Assembly (NCBI RefSeq): GCF_000721495.1
Contig: NZ_JOHY01000008.1
Span: 186,001 to 250,000 of the forward strand
Source of the DNA: Streptomyces sp. NRRL F-5123
GTDB lineage: Bacteria; Actinomycetota; Actinomycetes; Streptomycetales; Streptomycetaceae
Reading direction: 5' to 3'
DNA length: 64,000 nucleotides
Under the pieces are notes generated by a model. That model made no database searches and had not been told where the DNA came from. It worked only from the letters and a program-made list of their open reading frames with translations. Shown here in pieces: positions 37,340-45,626 of this stretch. Position 1 is the first letter of the stretch. Each line of letters starts with the position of its first letter. The position numbers were made by a program, and so were the translations under genes.

Positions 37340-40096
37340 ATGCTTCGCAGACCCCTCGCCGCGCTCGTCGCGGCCTTCTCCCTGATCGGCGGCGCCGTAT
37401 CCGTGGCCGCGGCAACGGTCGCCGCCACCGGCTCACCGGCCGCGGCAGCGGCCCCCGCCGCGGTGTCGGACACGTACACCTGGAAGAACGCCCAGATCGA
37501 GGGCGGCGGCTTCGTGCCGGGCATCATCTTCAACCAGTCCGAGAAGAACCTCGCCTACGCCCGTACCGACATCGGCGGCGCGTACCGGTGGAACGAGTCG
37601 ACCAAGTCCTGGACCCCGCTGCTGGACTCGGCCGGCTGGACGGACTGGAACCGCAACGGCGTGGTCAGCCTCGCCACCGACGCGCTCGCACCGGACAAGG
37701 TGTACGCGGCGGTCGGGATGTACACCAACTCCTGGGACCCCAACAACGGCGCCGTCCTGCGCTCCTCGGACCGCGGCGCGACCTGGCAGTCGACGGCCCT
37801 GCCGTTCAAGCTCGGCGGCAACATGCCCGGCCGCGGCATGGGCGAGCGGCTGGCGATCGACCCCAACAAGGACAGCGTCCTGTACTTCGCCGCCCCAAGC
37901 GGCAACGGCCTGTGGCGCAGCACCGACTCCGGTGTGACCTGGGCGAAGGTCGCGTCCTTCCCCAACGCGGGCAACTACGTGGCCGATCCGTCCGACAGCA
38001 CCGGCTACCAGAGCGACAACCAGGGCGACGTGTGGGTGACCTTCGACCCGCGCACCGGCACCAAGGGCAGCACCACGCAGACCATCTACGTGGGCGTGGC
38101 CGACAAGGCCAACACCGTCTACCGCTCCACCGACGGCGGCGCCACCTGGTCCCGGCTCGCCGGGCAGCCCACCGGCTACATCGCGCACAAGGGCGTCCTG
38201 GACAGCGTCAACGGCTACCTCTACCTCGCCACCAGCGACACCGGCGGCCCGTACGACGGTGCCAAGGGCCAGGTGTGGCGGTACGCGACGGCGACCGGCA
38301 CCTGGACGAACATCAGCCCGATGTCGGACGCGGACACGTACTTCGGCTACAGCGGCCTGAGCGTGGACCGGCAGCACCCGGGCACCCTCATGGTCACCGG
38401 CTACAGCTCCTGGTGGGCGGACACCCAGATCTTCCGCTCCACCGACAACGGCGCCACCTGGACCCGGGCCTGGGACACCCCCAGCTACCCGACCCGCGCC
38501 GACCGCTACACCATGGACATCTCGTCCTCCCCGTGGCTGAGCTGGGGCGGCAACCCCGCGCCGCCCGAGGAGGCGCCCAAGCTCGGGTGGATGACGGAGT
38601 CGCTGGAGATCGACCCGTTCAACTCCAACCGCATGTGGTACGGCACGGGCGCCACGATCTACGGCACCGACAACCTCACCAACTGGGACACCGGGACCAA
38701 GTTCACCGTCAAGCCCAACGCCAAGGGCCTGGAGGAGACCTCGGTCCAGGACCTCATCAGCCCGCCGACCGGCGCCCCGCTCATCAGCGCGCTCGGTGAC
38801 CTGGGCGGCTTCCGGCACACCAGCCTCGACACCGTGCCGGCGATGATGTTCACCCAGCCGAACTGGACCACGACGACGAGCCTGGACTACGCGGGCACCA
38901 ACGCCAACATCGTCGCCCGCGTCGGCAGCGCCGACACCGGCGCGCACGTCGCCTTCTCCACCGACAACGGCGCCAACTGGTTCGCCGGCACCGACCCCTC
39001 CGGTGCCACGGGCGGCACGATCGCGGCGGCGGCGGACGGCAGCGGCTTCGTGTGGAGCTCCGGCGTCGGCGTGCAGCACACCACCGGCTTCGGCAACTCC
39101 TGGCAGGCCGTCACCGGCCTGCCCACGGGCGCCGCGATCGGCTCGGACCGGGTGAACCCGAAGAAGTTCTACGGGATCTCCGGCGGCAAGTTCTACGTCA
39201 GCACCGACGGCGGCGCGACCTTCACCGCGACCGCGGCCACCGGCCTGCCGACCGAGAGCGCCCACCTCAAGGCGCTGCCCGGCACCGAGGGCGACGTGTG
39301 GGTGGTCGGGGGCGCGGGCAGCACCTACGGCCTGTGGCACTCGACGAACTCCGGGGCGTCCTTCACCAAGCTGTCGAACGTCGACGAGGCCGACACGATC
39401 GGTTTCGGCAAGGCCGCCCCCGGCGCCGCCTACCAGGCGCTCTACACCAGCGCGAAGATCGGCGGCGTGCGCGGCATCTTCCGCTCCACCGACGCCGGCG
39501 CGAGCTGGGTGCGCATCAACGACAACGCCCACCAGTGGGGCGTGACCAACACCGCGATCACCGGCGACCCGCGGGTCTACGGCCGCGTCTACATCGGGAC
39601 CAACGGGCGCGGGATCATCTACGGCGACACGTCGGACACCTCGGGCGGCGGTACGACCCCGCCCACGACGCCTCCGACCACCGGGCAGACCACCCCGCCC
39701 ACCACGCCGCCGACGACACCTCCGACGACCCCGCCCACCACACCTCCGACCACTCCGCCGACCAGCGCGCCCGCGGGCTCGTGCACGGTGGCCTATGCGG
39801 TCACCAACCAGTGGCCCGGCGGCTTCCAGGCCTCGGTCACGGTGACCAACACCGGCAGCACGGCCGTCGACCCGTGGAAGCTGGGCTGGTCCTTCACCGC
39901 CGGCGAGACGATCGCGTCGCTGTGGAGCGGCAACTACACCCAGAGCGGTGCGGCCGTGACGGTGACCGCACCCAGCTGGGGCACGTCCGTCCCGGCCGGC
40001 GGCAGCACCGTGGTCGGCTTCACCGGCGTGGCACCCGGCGCCCCCGCGGTGCCGGCTTCCTTCACCCTCAACGGCAAGACCTGCACCAAGGTCTAG
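37340..40096 (+). CDS. Secreted GH74 xyloglucanase/endoglucanase with C-terminal CBM2
   Basis: Extracellular xyloglucan-degrading enzyme, 918 residues; signal peptide ~1-38. Two seven-bladed beta-propellers (~45-770) with repeated Asp-box-like RSTDGGATWSR / RSTDSGVTWAK / RSTDNGATWTR blades. Predicted catalytic acids are D77 in TDIGGAYRW and D487 in GDLGGF, the conserved inter-propeller pair of GH74. A Pro/Thr linker (PTTPPTTPPT...) joins a family-2 cellulose-binding module (~815-918). The CebR box upstream shows that it belongs to the same cellobiose regulon as the GH5 cellulase. Confidence 0.97.
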   Translation: MLRRPLAALVAAFSLIGGAVSVAAATVAATGSPAAAAAPAAVSDTYTWKNAQIEGGGFVPGIIFNQSEKNLAYARTDIGGAYRWNESTKSWTPLLDSAGWTDWNRNGVVSLATDALAPDKVYAAVGMYTNSWDPNNGAVLRSSDRGATWQSTALPFKLGGNMPGRGMGERLAIDPNKDSVLYFAAPSGNGLWRSTDSGVTWAKVASFPNAGNYVADPSDSTGYQSDNQGDVWVTFDPRTGTKGSTTQTIYVGVADKANTVYRSTDGGATWSRLAGQPTGYIAHKGVLDSVNGYLYLATSDTGGPYDGAKGQVWRYATATGTWTNISPMSDADTYFGYSGLSVDRQHPGTLMVTGYSSWWADTQIFRSTDNGATWTRAWDTPSYPTRADRYTMDISSSPWLSWGGNPAPPEEAPKLGWMTESLEIDPFNSNRMWYGTGATIYGTDNLTNWDTGTKFTVKPNAKGLEETSVQDLISPPTGAPLISALGDLGGFRHTSLDTVPAMMFTQPNWTTTTSLDYAGTNANIVARVGSADTGAHVAFSTDNGANWFAGTDPSGATGGTIAAAADGSGFVWSSGVGVQHTTGFGNSWQAVTGLPTGAAIGSDRVNPKKFYGISGGKFYVSTDGGATFTATAATGLPTESAHLKALPGTEGDVWVVGGAGSTYGLWHSTNSGASFTKLSNVDEADTIGFGKAAPGAAYQALYTSAKIGGVRGIFRSTDAGASWVRINDNAHQWGVTNTAITGDPRVYGRVYIGTNGRGIIYGDTSDTSGGGTTPPTTPPTTGQTTPPTTPPTTPPTTPPTTPPTTPPTSAPAGSCTVAYAVTNQWPGGFQASVTVTNTGSTAVDPWKLGWSFTAGETIASLWSGNYTQSGAAVTVTAPSWGTSVPAGGSTVVGFTGVAPGAPAVPASFTLNGKTCTKV

Positions 40097-40106
40097 CGCG
40101 AGCACG

Positions 40107-40140
40107 CCGGGCCCGCGCGACTGCCGACGCGCGGGCCCGG
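40107..40140 (+). terminator. Strong terminator after the GH74 gene
   Basis: Perfect 13-bp arms CCGGGCCCGCGCG (40107-40119) and CGCGCGGGCCCGG (40128-40140) with an 8-nt loop, starting 10 bases after the stop codon. Confidence 0.93.
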
Positions 40141-40257
40141 TGACCGGGGGCCGCGGTGGGGACCGGAGCAGCACGCCGGTCCCACCCGCGGCTTCGGGCA
40201 CCGGCCCGGGTAACGTCTGTGCGGTAGGCGATGGAGCTGCACGGAGGGCTGGGTCGA

Positions 40258-41118
40258 GTGGGAGACATCGAGCGCGTCGGAGTGGTCGGCGCGGGCCAGA
40301 TGGGGTCCGGCATCGCCGAGGTGTGCGCGAAGGCCGGGCTGGACGTCCGGGTCGCGGAGACCACGGGCGAGGCCCTGGAACTGGGACGGGCCCGGCTCAC
40401 CGGCTCCCTCGGCAAGGCGGCGGAGCGCGGCAAGATCACCGCGGAGCAGCGGGACGAGGCGCTCGGCCGGCTCACCTTCACCACCGACCTCGGCGAGTTC
40501 GCCGACCGCGACCTGGTGATCGAGGCCGTGGTGGAGGACGAGCGGGTCAAGACCGACATCTTCAAGGTGCTGGACCAGGTGGTGCAGCGCGAGGACGCGA
40601 TCCTGGCGTCCAACACCTCGTCGATCCCGCTGGTCCGGCTCGCGGTGGCGACGTCCCGCCCGGACCGGGTGCTCGGCATCCACTTCTTCAACCCCGCGCC
40701 CGTCCAGGCCCTCGTGGAGCTGATCCCGGCGCTCACCACCGGCAGCGACACCCTCAAGCGCGCCGAGGACCTCGTCACGACCGTCCTCGGCAAGCACGCG
40801 ATCCGCGCCCAGGACCGCTCCGGCTTCGTGGTGAACGCGCTCCTGGTCCCGTACCTGCTGTCGGCCATCCGGATGTTCGAGTCGGGCATCGCGACCCGCG
40901 AGGACATCGACAACGGCATGGAGATGGGCTGCGCCCACCCGATGGGCCCGCTGCGGCTGTCCGACCTCATCGGCCTCGACACCGTCGCCGCGATCGCCGA
41001 CTCGATGTATGCGGAATACAAGGAGCCGCTGTACGCCGCCCCGCCGCTGCTGCAGCGGATGGTCGACGCGGGGCGGCTGGGCCGCAAGTCCGGCGCGGGC
41101 TTCTACCCGTACGGCTGA
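40258..41118 (+). CDS. 3-hydroxybutyryl-CoA dehydrogenase
   Basis: NAD(P)-dependent oxidation/reduction of 3-hydroxyacyl-CoA, 286 residues. Rossmann fold with GAGQMGSGIAEVCAKAG near the N-terminus; catalytic His in LGIHFFNPAPVQALVELI; C-terminal domain ending in GRLGRKSGAGFYPYG. The GTG at 40258 is preferred (GGAGGG ten bases upstream; family starts at this point), with ATG 40231 as an alternative. It may serve butyryl-CoA/PHB-related or fatty-acid metabolism; neighbours give no clue. Confidence 0.93.
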   Translation: MGDIERVGVVGAGQMGSGIAEVCAKAGLDVRVAETTGEALELGRARLTGSLGKAAERGKITAEQRDEALGRLTFTTDLGEFADRDLVIEAVVEDERVKTDIFKVLDQVVQREDAILASNTSSIPLVRLAVATSRPDRVLGIHFFNPAPVQALVELIPALTTGSDTLKRAEDLVTTVLGKHAIRAQDRSGFVVNALLVPYLLSAIRMFESGIATREDIDNGMEMGCAHPMGPLRLSDLIGLDTVAAIADSMYAEYKEPLYAAPPLLQRMVDAGRLGRKSGAGFYPYG

Positions 41119-41151
41119 CCCACGCCCGCGGCCGGCAGCGGATCCCTCCGG

Positions 41152-42045
41152 TCAGCCGGGGGGCTTGCCGTCGCTGTGGGACTCGTAGGCGCTGACGACC
41201 GCCTCGGTGGGGCCGTCCATGAGCAGCTCGCCCCGCTCGATCCACAGGGTGCGGGTGCAGGTGTCGCGGATGGCGGCGTTGCTGTGGCTCACCAGGAAGA
41301 CGGTGCCCGCCTCCTTGCGCAGTTCGCGGATGCGCTGCTCGGAGCGCAGCTGGAACCGGCGGTCGCCGGTGGCCAGCGCCTCGTCGATCATCAGGACGTC
41401 GTGCTGCTTGGCCGCGGCGATGGAGAAGCGCAGCCGGGCGGACATGCCGGAGGAGTAGGTGCGCATCGGCAGCGAGACGAAGTCGTCCGCCTCGTTGATG
41501 CCGGAGAAGTCGACGATGCCCTGGTAGCGGGCGCGGATCTCCTCCGGGCTCATGCCCATCGCCAGTCCGCCGAGGATGACGTTCTTCTCGCCGGTCAGGT
41601 CGTTCATGAGGGCCGCGTTGACGCCGAGCAGCGAGGGCTGGCCGTCGGTGTAGACCCGGCCGCGGTCCGCCGGGAGGAGTCCGGCGATGGCCTTGAGCAG
41701 CGTGGACTTGCCGGAGCCGTTGGAGCCGATGATGCCGATCGCCTCGCCGCGGTAGGCGGTGAAGGTCACGCCCTTGACGGCGTGCACGGTCTGCACGGCG
41801 GGCGAGCCGCGCCGCAGCACGATACGGCGCAGCGCGGCGGTGGCGCTGCCGCGGCCGGCGTCGGCGCCGTGGATGCGGTAGACGACGTGCAGGCCGTCGA
41901 CGATCACCGTCGGGTGGCCGGGAGGCCCGGGAGGCGCGGGGGCTGCGGGGGGCGCCTCCGGTGCGGGCCGTGCCTGCGGCCGGGCCTGGAGCTGCGGTTC
42001 GGGCGGGGCCCCGCCGTCGGCACCGCTCGCGGGCTGCTCGGTCAC
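41152..42045 (-). CDS. ABC transporter ATP-binding protein, TagH/polysaccharide-export type (orphan)
   Basis: 297 residues from GTG 42045 (GAAGGAG upstream). After a Pro/Ala-rich N-terminus (~1-45) the ATPase shows Walker A GSNGSGKST, the signature in YSSGMSARLRFS, Walker B VLMIDEALATGD and switch His in LVSHSNAAI. The LRRIVLRRGSP...VHAVKGVTF region and short signature helix are typical of teichoic-acid/O-antigen exporters (TagH, Wzt). The membrane partner, normally adjacent, is absent on both sides, so it must be elsewhere or lost. Confidence 0.9.
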   Translation of the reverse strand: MTEQPASGADGGAPPEPQLQARPQARPAPEAPPAAPAPPGPPGHPTVIVDGLHVVYRIHGADAGRGSATAALRRIVLRRGSPAVQTVHAVKGVTFTAYRGEAIGIIGSNGSGKSTLLKAIAGLLPADRGRVYTDGQPSLLGVNAALMNDLTGEKNVILGGLAMGMSPEEIRARYQGIVDFSGINEADDFVSLPMRTYSSGMSARLRFSIAAAKQHDVLMIDEALATGDRRFQLRSEQRIRELRKEAGTVFLVSHSNAAIRDTCTRTLWIERGELLMDGPTEAVVSAYESHSDGKPPG

Positions 42046-42415
42046 GCCCGTACTCCTTCGGACGACGTCATCGACCTCGTCCACCCTCCCGCGGCCGCGC
42101 CGCCGCGGCAGCCGGGGACCGGCCGGGCGGGTGAGGATCCGCGCGCCGTCGGAGGGGGACGCAAAGGCGCCCCTCGTACGCCACGACGCGTACTACGAGG
42201 TCGACCGGGAGCGGTGCCGCCTCTTCCACACCGGCGGCGTCGGCGACAGCCCCCGAGGCCCACCCCGGTCCACGTCGTCGTCGAGGGGTGCCCGCCCCGG
42301 CCGAGCGGGCGCCCCTTCTCGCCCCAGTTCGCCCGTGCCCCCTGCGACGTCGAGGCGGAGCCGGTGGCGGTCCACGCGCCGGGCCACCACCGCCGGCCGC
42401 GGCAGCCCGCCGCGG
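42046..42415. other. 370-bp region without a recognised gene
   Basis: It lies between the TagH-like gene and the phosphatase gene (both minus strand). Weakly protein-like stretches occur on the plus strand (for example LVRHDAYYEVDRERCRLF around 42170-42225), but no start, ribosome site or family is recognised. It could be the decayed remains of a gene, perhaps the missing partner of the ATPase. Confidence 0.4.
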
Positions 42416-43573
42416 CTACGACGCGGACAGCGCCGTACCGCGCGGCACCGCGGGGCGCGGGGAGCCGTCGCGCAGCAGCACCAGGACGGCGACGTCGTCC
42501 GCGCAGCGGCCCCCGGCGTGCCGGACCACCGCGTCCCGCAGCAGCTCGGCGACCTCCGTGCCGCGCACCCGGCGGGCGGCCATCGCGTTCAGGGTGTCGG
42601 GCAGCGGGAAGTAGCGCCCGGCGGCGTCCCGGGTGTCCGTCACCCCGTCGGTGTGCAGCAGCAGGCCCTCACCCGGCTCCAGCCGCCCCGTGCTGACCGG
42701 CACCTGTATGCGCGGCGCGTCGAACAGCCCGAGCGGCGGCAGCGGATCGCCCATCGGCAGCGGCCCGGTGCGCGGACCGAGGACGTACGGGGCGGGATGG
42801 CCGCAGTTGACCACCAGAAGGGTGCCGTCGTCGTCGATCTGCACCAGCTGGAGCGTCGCGAACTCCTCGGCCGCGTCCGAGACCTCGCCGCGGACCGCCT
42901 CCGCGGCGACGCGTTCCAGCAGGTGGCGGCGCAGCGCCCCGTCCAGCCGGCGCACCACGCCCGCCGGCTCCGGCTCCTGGTGCGCGGCCTCCCGGAAGCA
43001 GCCCAGCAGCGCCGCGGCCAGGCCGATCGCGGGCAGGCCGTGCCCGCGCGCGTCGCCGATCAGGGCGCGGACGCCGAAGGGGGTGGCGACGGCCTCGTAG
43101 AAGTCGCCGCCGATCCGGGCGTCGAGGCTCGCCGACACGTACTCGCCGGTGACCGTCACGTCGCCGAGGCGGCGCGGCAGTGCGGGCAGCAGCACCTGCT
43201 GCGCGGCGGCGGCGATCTCCCGGGCGCGGTCCAGCTCGGCGCCGAGCGCGGAGCGGCGGCCCGCCGTCCACATCCCGGCGGCCAGCACGGTCAGCACCGC
43301 GCCCGCCGTCCCCGCGGCCGGGCCGGGGCCGTTGACCTGGTCGGTCGCGATGTCGGCGCCCATCGCGGCGAGCGCGAGCCCTCCGCTGCCCAGCACCGCG
43401 AGCCGGCGGGCGCCGACGGCGGCCGTCAGCGCAGGGGCCGCGGCCAGGGCCGGGAGCACGTCGGAGCCGTCCGGCACCTGCCAGGCGAGCAGGCCCATCG
43501 CCGCGGTCCACCCTGCGGGGAGCAGGGCCCAGTGCGCGCGGGTCAGGCCGCGCGAGGTTCGCTTCTGGCTCAT
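42416..43573 (-). CDS. SpoIIE-type PP2C serine/threonine phosphatase with N-terminal membrane segments
   Basis: 385 residues from ATG 43573 (GGGGGAG upstream). About four hydrophobic segments (~15-110) anchor the protein. The C-terminal SpoIIE/RsbU phosphatase domain (~150-375) has metal-binding motifs DARIGGDFYEAV, IGDARGHGLPAIGLA, CGHPAPYVL, LLHTDGVTDTRDAAGRYF and ADDVAVLVLL. Such proteins dephosphorylate anti-anti-sigma factors in partner-switch cascades; no anti-sigma partner gene is adjacent, which is common in Streptomyces. Confidence 0.92.
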   Translation of the reverse strand: MSQKRTSRGLTRAHWALLPAGWTAAMGLLAWQVPDGSDVLPALAAAPALTAAVGARRLAVLGSGGLALAAMGADIATDQVNGPGPAAGTAGAVLTVLAAGMWTAGRRSALGAELDRAREIAAAAQQVLLPALPRRLGDVTVTGEYVSASLDARIGGDFYEAVATPFGVRALIGDARGHGLPAIGLAAALLGCFREAAHQEPEPAGVVRRLDGALRRHLLERVAAEAVRGEVSDAAEEFATLQLVQIDDDGTLLVVNCGHPAPYVLGPRTGPLPMGDPLPPLGLFDAPRIQVPVSTGRLEPGEGLLLHTDGVTDTRDAAGRYFPLPDTLNAMAARRVRGTEVAELLRDAVVRHAGGRCADDVAVLVLLRDGSPRPAVPRGTALSAS

Positions 43574-43908
43574 CCAGCCGGCTCCCCCTTGCGGCTCTGG
43601 GACGTCGTCCTGATTCTGGCCCCTCCGCATGCCGCCACGCCCGCATCACGCGTGCCGTTCCCCCATTTGAGCGACCCGGCCCCTTCCGCCGGCCGGCGGT
43701 CCCCGGCGCGCCCCGGGCTGCCTGTCGCGGAGCCCCGCGCGGCCTTCCGCCGGTGGCGGGTCGCGCGACCGGCCCACCACCCGCCGCAGGGTCGCGGAAC
43801 CCCCCGCCAGGGGCTGGTGGGAGCGGGGGTTCGGGAGGGGGAGAAGAGGGCAGGGATGGACGGGGCCGGGGCCCGATCATGACCCGGCGTCACGAGCAGG
43901 AGGAAGCA
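43574..43908. other. 335-bp divergent intergenic region
   Basis: It separates the PP2C gene (minus) and the GHL10 gene (plus) and should hold both promoters. No hexamer pair, operator or RNA is confidently seen. An ATG at 43879 is an alternative, less likely start of the GHL10 gene. Confidence 0.5.
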
Positions 43909-45186
43909 ATGGGTTCGCTCTCACGGAGATCGCTCACCGCCGGAGCGGCAGGCGTCGCGGCGGCTGCGATCGTGCCGGGCTCGGCCGCAGCGGCGAGCGG
44001 CGGTGCGGGGAGCGACCGTGCGGCTCAGGACGCGGGAGCGGGCGGCGGAGTGCGCACCCCGCGCAGGGAGCTGCGGGGGATGTGGATCGCGACCGTCGCG
44101 AACACGGACTGGCCCTCCGCCCCGGGCCTCGCGCCCGCCCAGCAGCGGCAGGAACTGCTCGACCTCCTCGACCTCGCCGTCGAACGCCGGCTGAACGCCG
44201 TGATGTTCCAGGTCCGCCCGACCGCCGACGCGTTCTGGCCCTCCGCCTACGAGCCCTGGTCGGAGTACCTGACGGGCACCCAGGGCCGCGACCCCGGCTG
44301 GGACCCGCTCGGCACCGCCGTCCGCGAGGCGCACCGCCGCGGGCTGGAGCTGCACGCCTGGTTCAACCCCTACCGGATCGCGAACAGCGACGACCCGAGC
44401 CGGCTCGCCCCCACCCACCCCGCGCGGCTCAACCCGCAGTGGGCGGTGCCGTACGGCGGCAAGCTCTACTACAACCCCGGCCTGCCGGAGGTCCGCCGCT
44501 TCGTGCAGGACGCGATGCTCGACGCGGTCCGCCGCTACCCGGTGGACGCCGTGCACTGGGACGACTACTTCTACCCCTACCCGGTCGCCGGCCAGGTCTT
44601 CGACGACGACGACGCCTACGCCGCGTACGGCGCCGGCTTCCCCGACCGCGACGCGTGGCGCCGGCACAACACCGACCTGCTGGTCCTGGAGACCGCCGCC
44701 CGTATCAAGGCGATCCGCCCGGGGACGCAGTTCGGCATCAGCCCCTTCGGCGTGTGGCGCAACGCGGCCAGCGACCCGCTCGGCTCGGCCACGACGGCGG
44801 GCGTGCAGACGTACGACGACCTGCACGCCGACACCCGCGGCTGGGTGAAGCGCGGCTGGATCGACTACATCGTGCCGCAGGTCTACTGGAACATCGGCTT
44901 CACCGCGGCCGACTACGCCGTCCTCGTCCCGTGGTGGTCGGACGTCGTGCGGGGGACCCCGGTCCGGCTCTACGTCGGGGAGGCCCTCTACAAGGTCGGC
45001 GTGGCCGGACAGCCCGTCCCCTGGCAGGACCCCGCGGAGCTGTCCCGGCACCTCACCTTCGACGCGGACCACCCCGAGGTGCGCGGCAACGTCTTCTTCT
45101 CCGCCACCCAGGTCGCTGCCGACCCGCTGGGGGCGATGAGCCGGGTGGTCGCCGACCACTACACCCGCCGGGTGCGCACCCCGTAG
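43909..45186 (+). CDS. Tat-exported family 10-like glycosyl hydrolase (GHL10/DUF187)
   Basis: 425 residues from ATG 43909, chosen for GGAGG five bases upstream. A twin-arginine signal (SLSRRSLTAGAAGVAAAAIVPG) sends it across the membrane folded. The GHL10 barrel (~55-425) shows ELRGMWIATVANTDWPS, VMFQVRPTADAFWPS, LELHAWFNPYRI, AVHWDDYFYPYPV, FGISPFGVWRN and DYIVPQVYWN. Homologues such as YngK are poorly characterised; roles in cell-wall or polysaccharide turnover are proposed. It is divergent from the PP2C gene. Confidence 0.9.
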   Translation: MGSLSRRSLTAGAAGVAAAAIVPGSAAAASGGAGSDRAAQDAGAGGGVRTPRRELRGMWIATVANTDWPSAPGLAPAQQRQELLDLLDLAVERRLNAVMFQVRPTADAFWPSAYEPWSEYLTGTQGRDPGWDPLGTAVREAHRRGLELHAWFNPYRIANSDDPSRLAPTHPARLNPQWAVPYGGKLYYNPGLPEVRRFVQDAMLDAVRRYPVDAVHWDDYFYPYPVAGQVFDDDDAYAAYGAGFPDRDAWRRHNTDLLVLETAARIKAIRPGTQFGISPFGVWRNAASDPLGSATTAGVQTYDDLHADTRGWVKRGWIDYIVPQVYWNIGFTAADYAVLVPWWSDVVRGTPVRLYVGEALYKVGVAGQPVPWQDPAELSRHLTFDADHPEVRGNVFFSATQVAADPLGAMSRVVADHYTRRVRTP

Positions 45187-45260
45187 GCGAATGCCGCGAT
45201 CGCCCGCCCCTCGCCCCCGCACGCTTGTACCGTTGACGCGTCGTCATGGGGGGAGCGGGC

Positions 45261-45590
45261 GTGGAGATCGAACTGGCCGACGCGGTGGCCGAGTTGCGGG
45301 ACGAGCTGACGAGAGCGGTCGCGCGCGGGGCCGGGCAGGACATCACCTTCCAGGTGGGGCCGATCGAGCTGGAGTTCACCGTGGAGCTGCGCGCCGACGC
45401 CCGGGCTCGGGCGGGGTTCAAGGCGTGGGTGGTCTCCGGTGACGCGGAGGCGGGCAGCGGGCGGACGCGGACGCACCGCGTGCGGCTGACCCTCCAGCCG
45501 CAGGGCCGGGACGGACGGCCGCTGCCCATCAGCGGGGGGCGTGACGCGTTCTTCGGGGCGGACGACTTCCCCGGCCGTATCGACGACTGA
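45261..45590 (+). CDS. Trypco2 (trypsin-co-occurring domain 2) protein
   Basis: Small protein of 109 residues from GTG 45261 (GGGGGGAG six bases upstream; family members begin MEIELADAV). Sequence core: ELADAVAELRDELTRAVARGAGQDITFQVGPIELEFTVELRADARARAGFKAWVV, then RTHRVRLTLQP. The domain is named for its co-occurrence with trypsin-like domains in predicted conflict systems; its biochemical role is unknown. It is followed after 36 bp by a trypsin/NTPase/TPR gene, almost certainly in the same operon. An ATG at 45246 is a less likely start. Confidence 0.88.
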   Translation: MEIELADAVAELRDELTRAVARGAGQDITFQVGPIELEFTVELRADARARAGFKAWVVSGDAEAGSGRTRTHRVRLTLQPQGRDGRPLPISGGRDAFFGADDFPGRIDD

Positions 45591-45626
45591 CGCGGGGCGG
45601 CCGGAGGCCCGGGGGAGCGGGGCAGG

